From Microbacterium aurugineum (GTDB lineage: Bacteria; Actinomycetota; Actinomycetes; Actinomycetales; Microbacteriaceae), in NCBI RefSeq assembly GCF_023101205.1, contig NZ_CP078078.1, positions 1,736,001 through 1,800,000 of the forward strand: a stretch of 64,000 bases of DNA, written 5' to 3'. The notes beneath the pieces are model-generated. The model ran no database searches. It had not been told where the DNA came from and worked only from the letters and a program-made list of their open reading frames with translations. The stretch's first letter is position 1, and each line of letters begins with the position of its first letter. Positions 58,853 to 64,000 of the stretch are shown piece after piece. The translations under genes and the position numbers were made by a program.

Positions 58853-60378
58853 CTCGGCAATCCTCTCCGCAGGTGCAACGCACGCCCGATCTCCTCGACA
58901 CCGGGTTGTTCGATCTCGGCCAGGTCCGCCATCGTCCACGCCACTCTCAGCACTCGGTCGTATCCCCTCAGGGTGAGCAGACCGCGCTCCAGCGCCCGGT
59001 CGAGCGGAGATCGCGTGGCCGCCGGAAGGCGCTGAGTGCCCTGACGCAGCCAGGTCCCCGGTACATCCGCATTGCGTCTCCACGGACTGCTCCGCCACCG
59101 ATGCGCGGCACGCTCCCTGGCGGCTTGCACCCGGACCCGCGCCTGCGCCGTCGTCGTCTCCCCACCGGCCTCACCCATCGCCCGGGATGCCGCGACACGA
59201 CTGACCTGGAGATCGATGTCGACGCGGTCACGAAGCGGACCGGACAACCGCGTGGAGTACCGACGGATAGACATCGGCGGACAGATGCATTCGGACCCTC
59301 TCACGCCATAGTTGCCGCACGGACACGGGTTCATCGCGAGCAGGAGCTGGAACTTCGCCGGGAACCGCGCCGTGAAGCCCGCGCGGTGGACCTCGATCGC
59401 GCCTGACTCCAGCGGCTGGCGCAGGGCGTCGAGCGCCACCCGCGAGAACTCCGCCGCCTCATCGAGGAAGAGCACCCCGCCGTGCGCTCTCGCGATCGCC
59501 CCGGGTCGTGCCGTCCGCGACCCGCCGCCGACCAGAGCAGCGACCGATGCGCTGTGGTGCGGCGCCTCCAGCGGCGGCACGCGATCGAGTGCGGCGACGG
59601 CTTCGCCGCTGAGCGATCGGATGGACGCAACCTCGAGTGCTTCCTGTTCGTCGAGCAGCGGCATGATCCCGGGCAACCTCCGAGCGAGCATCGTCTTGCC
59701 TGCTCCCGGAGGACCACTCAGCAGCATGTGGTGTCCGCCGGCCGCCGCCACCAGGAGCGCCTCCACCGCCTCACCCTGACCGACGACGTCGCACAGATCG
59801 AGTCTCGGGTGATCGGCCACCGGCACCGACGCCGATTCGACGACGTCGACGTCCGGCACCTCGACGTCGGCGCCGTGCCAGACCGCGACCTCTGCGAGTG
59901 AGCCCGCAGCGCGCACCTCGACCCCCGGCACGAGCCTCGCCTCCGACTCGTTGCCGCGCGGGACGATCACGGTGTCGAACCCGGCGCGTGCGGCGGCGAA
60001 GACCGCGGGAAGGACGCCCGGGACGGGGCGGATCCGCCCGTCGAGTCCGAGTTCGCCGATGTGAACCGTTGCCGCGATCGACCGCGACCCGATCGCCCCT
60101 CCTGCCGCCAGCGCCGCCATGGCGATGCCGAGGTCGAAACCTGCGCCGTGCTTGGGAAGACTCGCCGGGGAGAGGTTCACGGTGAGCCGGCGTCGAGGGA
60201 GATCGAGACCCGCGTTCTTGCAAGCGTTGTGGACCCGCTGCACGGCCTCGCCGAGGGACTTGTCCGGCAACCCGATGATGCGGAATTCGGGCGTCTGATT
60301 CGACAGGTCGGCCTCGACTTCGACGAGATGCCCGTCGACACCGGTGAGCGCCACCGCCCAGGTACGCGCAGTGCTCAT
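58849..60378 (-). CDS. comM: ComM/YifB-family Mg-chelatase-like AAA ATPase
   Basis: A 509-residue hexameric AAA+ helicase that helps branch migration in transformation. An N-terminal Lon-like S5 domain (ALTGVDGHLVEVEADLSNQTPEFRIIGLPDKSLGEAVQRV, NLSPASLPKHGAGFDLGIAMA) precedes the ATPase with LLSGPPGAGKTMLARRLPGI, GGVLFLDEAAEF and MNPCPCGNYG plus the two cysteines of a zinc-like loop (SECICPP). Length fits the family. ATG 60378 overlaps the yraN stop (ATGA). Confidence 0.94.
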   Translation of the reverse strand: MSTARTWAVALTGVDGHLVEVEADLSNQTPEFRIIGLPDKSLGEAVQRVHNACKNAGLDLPRRRLTVNLSPASLPKHGAGFDLGIAMAALAAGGAIGSRSIAATVHIGELGLDGRIRPVPGVLPAVFAAARAGFDTVIVPRGNESEARLVPGVEVRAAGSLAEVAVWHGADVEVPDVDVVESASVPVADHPRLDLCDVVGQGEAVEALLVAAAGGHHMLLSGPPGAGKTMLARRLPGIMPLLDEQEALEVASIRSLSGEAVAALDRVPPLEAPHHSASVAALVGGGSRTARPGAIARAHGGVLFLDEAAEFSRVALDALRQPLESGAIEVHRAGFTARFPAKFQLLLAMNPCPCGNYGVRGSECICPPMSIRRYSTRLSGPLRDRVDIDLQVSRVAASRAMGEAGGETTTAQARVRVQAARERAAHRWRSSPWRRNADVPGTWLRQGTQRLPAATRSPLDRALERGLLTLRGYDRVLRVAWTMADLAEIEQPGVEEIGRALHLRRGLPR

Positions 60379-60737
60379 CCGATGTCCACGAGATGCTCGA
60401 GCGCCCCGCGTGCCGGGTCGGCTCCCACGATCCCGATGACTTCGAGTCGCACGGCCCTCCCCCGTGCCGCCTCGGGATTCTCGCGGGCCCAGGCGTGCGC
60501 GAGTTGCCACAGTCGACGGCGCTTCCGCGCATCGATCGCTTCGAACGGGTGCCCGAACGCGATCGTTCGCCGCGTCTTCACTTCCACGATCGCCACGTGC
60601 TCTCCGAGCGTGGCGACGATGTCGATCTCTCCCTGCGCGCACCGCCAGTTCCTCGCGAGAACGGTGTAGCCGTTCCCCGTCAGGTGCTGCGCGGCGCGCT
60701 CTTCTCCGGCTCTGCCGAGTTCATCCTTCGCTGCCAT
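60375..60737 (-). CDS. yraN: UPF0102 protein YraN
   Basis: A 120-residue predicted nuclease-fold protein of the UPF0102 family, function unknown. The restriction-endonuclease-like core is seen: LGRAGEERAAQHLTGNGYTVLARNWRCAQGEIDIVATLGEHVAIVEVKTRRTIAFG, with GEIDIV (Asp) and EVKTR as likely metal and catalytic residues. The ATG at 60737 matches the family start; GATGCT lies 6 nt upstream, a near-fit to the TAnnnT boxes. Opens the yraN-comM-dprA-xerC run. Confidence 0.93.
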   Translation of the reverse strand: MAAKDELGRAGEERAAQHLTGNGYTVLARNWRCAQGEIDIVATLGEHVAIVEVKTRRTIAFGHPFEAIDARKRRRLWQLAHAWARENPEAARGRAVRLEVIGIVGADPARGALEHLVDIG

Positions 60738-60837
60738 GGACTCAGCATCACGCGGCACTCACGTCGCACGGCTCGATTCGACGTCGTCGGCGCGAGCCCT
60801 GGGGAGAACTCACCCGTGGGGTGGAGTGTGGAGAGAG

Positions 60838-61164
60838 TTACTCACCGTCGAGCGACAGCTCCTGCGGGAGCTCGAACTCGCGACGCTGCAGTTCCTCGAC
60901 GTTCACGTCCTTGAAGGTGAGGACACGCACGGCCTTCACGAACCGGTCGGCACGATAGATGTCCCACACCCACACGTCCGTCATCGAAATCTCGAAGTAG
61001 AAGTCGTGCTCGCTGTCGCGACGCACGACGTTGACCTCGTTCGCCAGATAGAAGCGGCGCTCGGTCTCGACGACGTACTGGAACTGCGAGACCACGTCCC
61101 GGTACTCCCGGAACAGGGCCAGCTCGAGTTCGCGGTCGTAATCGTCGAAGGCTTCCTCATCCAT
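60838..61164 (-). CDS. DUF2469 protein
   Basis: A 108-residue protein conserved across actinobacteria, function unknown. Acidic, with the family block MDEEAFDDYDRELELALFREYRDVVSQFQYVVETERRFYLANEVNV and FYFEISMTDVWVWDIYRADRFVKAVRVLTFKDVNVEEL. It usually sits between rnhB and yraN as here. TAGGAT lies 9 nt before the ATG. Confidence 0.93.
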   Translation of the reverse strand: MDEEAFDDYDRELELALFREYRDVVSQFQYVVETERRFYLANEVNVVRRDSEHDFYFEISMTDVWVWDIYRADRFVKAVRVLTFKDVNVEELQRREFELPQELSLDGE

Positions 61165-61213
61165 GATGAGTCCATCCTAGAGTCGCAGGCCGCTGGGCGC
61201 GGCATCGCACCGC

Positions 61214-61873
61214 TCAGAACAGCGTGGGTACATCCGCGATCGCCCACGAGGCCCGATGGAACGGGGACAGTCCGTGGCTGCGGATGGCATCGCGGTGCTC
61301 CGGGCTCGCGTACCCCTTGTTCCGATTCCACTGGTACGCGGAATGAGTCTCGTGAAGCTCGGCCATGTACCCGTCGCGGGCGACCTTCGCGATCACGGAC
61401 GCGGCGGACACCGATGCACAGTCGCGGTCGGCCTTGATCACCGGCCGGACACGCAGCGGCACGGGATGGATCCTCGAGACGTAGTCATGGTTGCCGTCAA
61501 GCAGGATGAGCGCGTCTTCGACAGTCGCGCCCTGATCGGCGATCGACTGTACCGCGCGCGAGGCGGCGAGGCCGAGGGCGGACATGATGCCGATGTCATC
61601 GACTTCCTGCGCGGTCGCCCATCCGACCGCTGATGCCTGCACCCACGCGGCCGCTCGCTCGGCCACCTCCGGACGCCTTCTCTCGGTCACGAGCTTCGAA
61701 TCGCGAAGCCCCTCGGGGACACGCCGACGAGCACCTGTGGCATCCATCATGGCGGCGCCGACGGCGACCGGCCCCGCGAGTGCGCCCCGACCGACCTCAT
61801 CGAGCGAGATGATCAGCTCGCACTCCCTCAGGAGCCGGCGCTCGAGAGTCAGTTTCGGGGTGATGACGGTCAT
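61214..61873 (-). CDS. rnhB: ribonuclease HII
   Basis: A 219-residue RNase HII removing RNA from RNA-DNA hybrids and single ribonucleotides. The DEVGRG motif (Asp25, Glu26) in IISLDEVGRGALAGPVAVGA, DSKLVTERRR, the ILLDGNHDYV Asp and KADRDCASVSAASVIAKVARD are visible. The ATG 61873 overlaps the lepB stop (ATGA). Moderately extended N-terminus. Confidence 0.95.
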   Translation of the reverse strand: MTVITPKLTLERRLLRECELIISLDEVGRGALAGPVAVGAAMMDATGARRRVPEGLRDSKLVTERRRPEVAERAAAWVQASAVGWATAQEVDDIGIMSALGLAASRAVQSIADQGATVEDALILLDGNHDYVSRIHPVPLRVRPVIKADRDCASVSAASVIAKVARDGYMAELHETHSAYQWNRNKGYASPEHRDAIRSHGLSPFHRASWAIADVPTLF

Positions 61874-62595
61874 TCGGGATCCGGAACCCCGGTGAAGATG
61901 TCGTGATGGCCGTCGATGGGCCCGATCCGGTTCAACGGCCACGTGGTCAGGAATGCCTTGCCCACGATGTTCTCCATGGGCACGAAGCCTCCGCTGGGAA
62001 GGTCCTGATGCGCACGGGCGTCGCGGGAACGATCACGATTGTCGCCGAGCAGCCAGACCGAATCCTCCGGCACCACGACGTCGAACGGCTCATTGGAGGC
62101 GGCGGTGTCGCCGTCGGGCAGGTTGAGATAGCTCAATTCGTCGATCGGAGCACCGTTGATCGTGATCTGACCCAGTGCGTTGCAGCAGACGACGTGATCT
62201 CCCGGAAGGCCGATCAACCGCTTCACGAGATGGTCCTGCGAGTCGGTCGCGGAGATGCCGACGAAGTTCAGCACCCAGTCGACCGCCTGGACGAGAGGGG
62301 GCTGAGCAGGCGTCTGCGGCTGGGGGTCGAGCCACCCGCCCGGGTCCTTGAACACGACGACGTCACCGCGTTCGTACGCCGCCCACCGCGGGGTGAGCTC
62401 ATCGACGAGGATCCGGTCCTTCACGAGGAGCGTCCGCTCCATCGACGCCGAGGGGATGTAGAAGGACCGCACGACGAACGTCTTGACCACGAACGACACC
62501 AGTGCGGCGATGACGATGATCACCAGGACGTCACGGAGGAAGACCAGGAACCCGCGGCGACGTCTGGCCGTGCGCGCGGACGAGGATTCAGTCAT
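61870..62595 (-). CDS. lepB: signal peptidase I
   Basis: A 241-residue type I signal peptidase that cleaves exported preproteins on the outer face of the membrane. One N-terminal span (VLVIIVIAALVSFVVKTFVV), catalytic Ser51 in FYIPSASMERTL and Lys125 in HLVKRLIGLPGD, followed by the box E GDNRDRSRDARAH. GAAGGAA lies 6 nt before ATG 62595. Overlaps rnhB; rplS is upstream beyond a hairpin. Confidence 0.95.
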   Translation of the reverse strand: MTESSSARTARRRRGFLVFLRDVLVIIVIAALVSFVVKTFVVRSFYIPSASMERTLLVKDRILVDELTPRWAAYERGDVVVFKDPGGWLDPQPQTPAQPPLVQAVDWVLNFVGISATDSQDHLVKRLIGLPGDHVVCCNALGQITINGAPIDELSYLNLPDGDTAASNEPFDVVVPEDSVWLLGDNRDRSRDARAHQDLPSGGFVPMENIVGKAFLTTWPLNRIGPIDGHHDIFTGVPDPE

Positions 62596-62665
62596 CAGGT
62601 TCCTTCACGATCATGCACCGTCGTGCGGCGACGCTATCTAGGTTCGCACACCGGGGAGAGAACGA

Positions 62666-62696
62666 AGCACCCCGGGACATCGTGTCCCGGGGTGCT
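62666..62696 (-). terminator. hairpin after rplS
   Basis: A perfect 14-bp GC-rich stem (62666-62679 with 62683-62696) and a TCG triloop, directly after rplS. It separates rplS from lepB. Confidence 0.85.
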
Positions 62697-62712
62697 GTGG
62701 AGATGCTGCGAC

Positions 62713-63060
62713 TCAGCGGTCGCGCTTCTCCTTGATCTTCGCCTTCTTGCCACGCAGCTGGCGGAGGTAGTAGAGCTTCGCGCGACGCACGTCACCGCGG
62801 GTGACGACCTCGATGTGGTCGATCACCGGGGAGTGCACCGGGAAGGTACGCTCGACGCCGACCTGGAAGCTGATCTTGCGGACCGTGAAGGTCTCGCGCA
62901 CGCTGTCGCCCTGGCGGCCGATGACGACGCCCTGGAAGACCTGGATACGGGAGCGGTTGCCCTCGGTGATGTTGACGTGCACCTTGACGGTGTCACCGGG
63001 GAAGAAGTCCGGAATGTCCGAACGGAGGGAAGCCGCGTCGACGGCGTCGAGGATCTGCAT
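62713..63060 (-). CDS. rplS: 50S ribosomal protein L19
   Basis: A 115-residue L19. The whole protein matches the family: [67 protein letters not shown] and [22 protein letters not shown] 63060 is chosen over an in-frame Met 6 codons upstream because GAGAGAGA is 5 nt before it and the family begins there. Upstream region 63061-63229 holds no gene that I can support. Confidence 0.96.
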   Translation of the reverse strand: MQILDAVDAASLRSDIPDFFPGDTVKVHVNITEGNRSRIQVFQGVVIGRQGDSVRETFTVRKISFQVGVERTFPVHSPVIDHIEVVTRGDVRRAKLYYLRQLRGKKAKIKEKRDR

Positions 63061-63229
63061 GATCGTCTCTCTCTGCACCCGCCACAGGTCGCATGCATGT
63101 ATTCAAAGGAACAAGAAAAGGGATGAACTGTACGGAGCTGATGCGTCCGCGGGCTCCCCTGTGGCAGAGCCGGTCACAGCACAAACACTCATTCTGCCAT
63201 GGAAGGCGTGCTCGGCCAAAACCGTGACC

Positions 63230-63718
63230 TCAGTCGCGGCCGTCGGTCTCCCGCACCACGATGACCTCGTGCGCTCTAGTCGGAGGGGCCTGCTCGTCGG
63301 CGGTCGGGATCGTCGACCAGGTGATGGTCTCGCGCAGCCGCGAGCCGCTCCCCCTGGCCTCCTGCCACAACTGCCACACCTGGAGCCAGACGAGCGCGAT
63401 GCCGACGACGATCGCGCCGGTGAGCACCCACGGGAACACCCCGTCGATGAAGAAACCGACCGCGATCGTCAGACCGTGCCAGAGCGTGAAGCCGGCCACA
63501 TCCCACCAGGAGACCGCGCGCTCGATGCGAACGGAGGGACGCGAGCGCGTGAGGAGCGTCAACAGGAGCTGTCCGAGGAACACGGACGGCATCGCGATGA
63601 GCAACACCCAGAGGATCGCCCAGCCGCCCTGGAAGACTCCCCACCCGATCAGAAGCCACAGCGGCAGCAGGAACGCCGCCGGAAGAAGCCAGCGGAAGAA
63701 CGCCCGTCGCAACCACAT
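63230..63718 (-). CDS. small integral membrane protein, function unknown
   Basis: A 162-residue protein with four hydrophobic spans: LLPAAFLLPLWLLIGWGVFQGG, AILWVLLIAMPSVFLGQLLL, WWDVAGFTLWHGLTIAVGFF and VLTGAIVVGIALVWLQVW, then a polar cytosolic tail of about 40 residues. It resembles MFS-like or hypothetical Microbacteriaceae membrane proteins, but I can name no family. ATG 63718 has TACGAT 6 nt upstream. Divergent from map. Confidence 0.78.
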   Translation of the reverse strand: MWLRRAFFRWLLPAAFLLPLWLLIGWGVFQGGWAILWVLLIAMPSVFLGQLLLTLLTRSRPSVRIERAVSWWDVAGFTLWHGLTIAVGFFIDGVFPWVLTGAIVVGIALVWLQVWQLWQEARGSGSRLRETITWSTIPTADEQAPPTRAHEVIVVRETDGRD

Positions 63719-63724
63719 GCTCAG

Positions 63725-63730
63725 ATCGTA
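63725..63730 (-). promoter_or_regulatory. -10-like box for the 63230-63718 gene
   Basis: TACGAT, then CTGAGC, then the ATG at 63718. Confidence 0.4.
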
Positions 63731-63827
63731 CGACGGGACACGTGCCCGTGACCCGATGTTCGCTGAGAGCGGTCGGAGATCCCGGGGCGTCGGATCAGGG
63801 AGAATAGAGATGACGAGAGGACAACCG

Positions 63828-64000
63828 ATGATCGAACTGCGCACCCCTGCCGAGATCGACGAGATGCGCGCCGCAGGACGCTTCGTCGCCGAGACGCTGG
63901 CGACGTTGCGCGATGAGACCAAGGTCGGGACGAATCTCCTCTCGATCGACCGTCGCGCGCACGACATGATCCGCAAGGCAGGCGCGGAGTCCTGCTACAT
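63828..64000 (+). CDS. map: methionine aminopeptidase type I, 5' part
   Basis: The first 57 residues (MIELRTPAEIDEMRAAGRFVAETLATLRDETKVGTNLL...) match type I methionine aminopeptidase, which removes the initiator Met. The window ends before the metal site. ATG 63828 has GAGAGGAC 5 nt upstream. An in-frame ATG at 63810 (adding MTRGQP) is possible but has no ribosome site. Confidence 0.85.
   Translation, partial: MIELRTPAEIDEMRAAGRFVAETLATLRDETKVGTNLLSIDRRAHDMIRKAGAESCY

Overview
The window looks like chromosomal DNA of a high-GC actinobacterium, most likely Microbacteriaceae (Microbacterium or a close relative). This rests on gene content and style, not on a search: GTG starts and 1-4 nt ATGA/GTGA/TGATG gene overlaps are frequent. 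It has DUF2469, a GlbO-type globin, a [2Fe-2S]-type ferrochelatase, the GlgE route, GatCAB and the orders pyrH-frr-cdsA and yraN-comM-dprA-xerC. Almost everything is housekeeping. The only clearly foreign or recently disturbed stretch is about 31.3-33.3 kb.

Layout. 0-6 kb: a cut-off CAU tRNA, gamma-carbonic anhydrase, Dps, an amidohydrolase overlapped by a PaiB-like protein, an AGCS symporter. 5-14 kb: Nei-type glycosylase, RpiB, ferrochelatase, PepN, then an overlapped operon MscS channel / truncated haemoglobin / FAD dehydrogenase. 14-20 kb: two thioesterases, EttA, a lipoprotein, an SSB variant, tRNA-Arg, Orn, tRNA-His. 20-24 kb: LysE exporter, minimal zincin / ClpS / DUF2017 operon, P-loop kinase, GerW-like protein, DinB. 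24-31 kb: gatCAB, divergent FadD-type ligase, DEAD-box helicase. 31-33 kb: a decayed IS481 element, then a nitroreductase-hemerythrin fusion with its own promoter, a perfect inverted repeat and a tiny leader ORF. 33-38 kb: ligA, mnmA and a cysteine desulfurase. 38-45 kb: glgX, glgE, glgB. 45-51 kb: thioredoxin-TPR protein, a large membrane/lipoprotein-like protein, AI-2E transporter, hydrolase, zinc-ribbon protein, lytic transglycosylase. 51-56 kb: DivIVA-like protein, cdsA, frr, pyrH, tsf, rpsB. 56-64 kb: LytM peptidase, xerC, dprA, comM, yraN, DUF2469, rnhB, lepB, rplS, a membrane protein and the start of map.

How genes work together: the desulfurase supplies sulfur for MnmA tRNA thiolation; GatCAB completes Gln/Asn-tRNA; GlgE, GlgB and GlgX build and trim alpha-glucan; tsf, rpsB, frr, ettA, map and rplS serve translation; ClpS feeds Clp proteolysis; LepB, CdsA, the transglycosylase and LytM serve the envelope; DinB, LigA, Nei, ComM and DprA serve DNA repair and processing.

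The strongest pattern not explained by a gene list is a TAnnnT box placed 6-8 nt before the start codon of eighteen genes on both strands, usually without a Shine-Dalgarno sequence. This is the arrangement expected of leaderless transcripts. No CRISPR array, prophage, defence island or biosynthetic cluster was seen.
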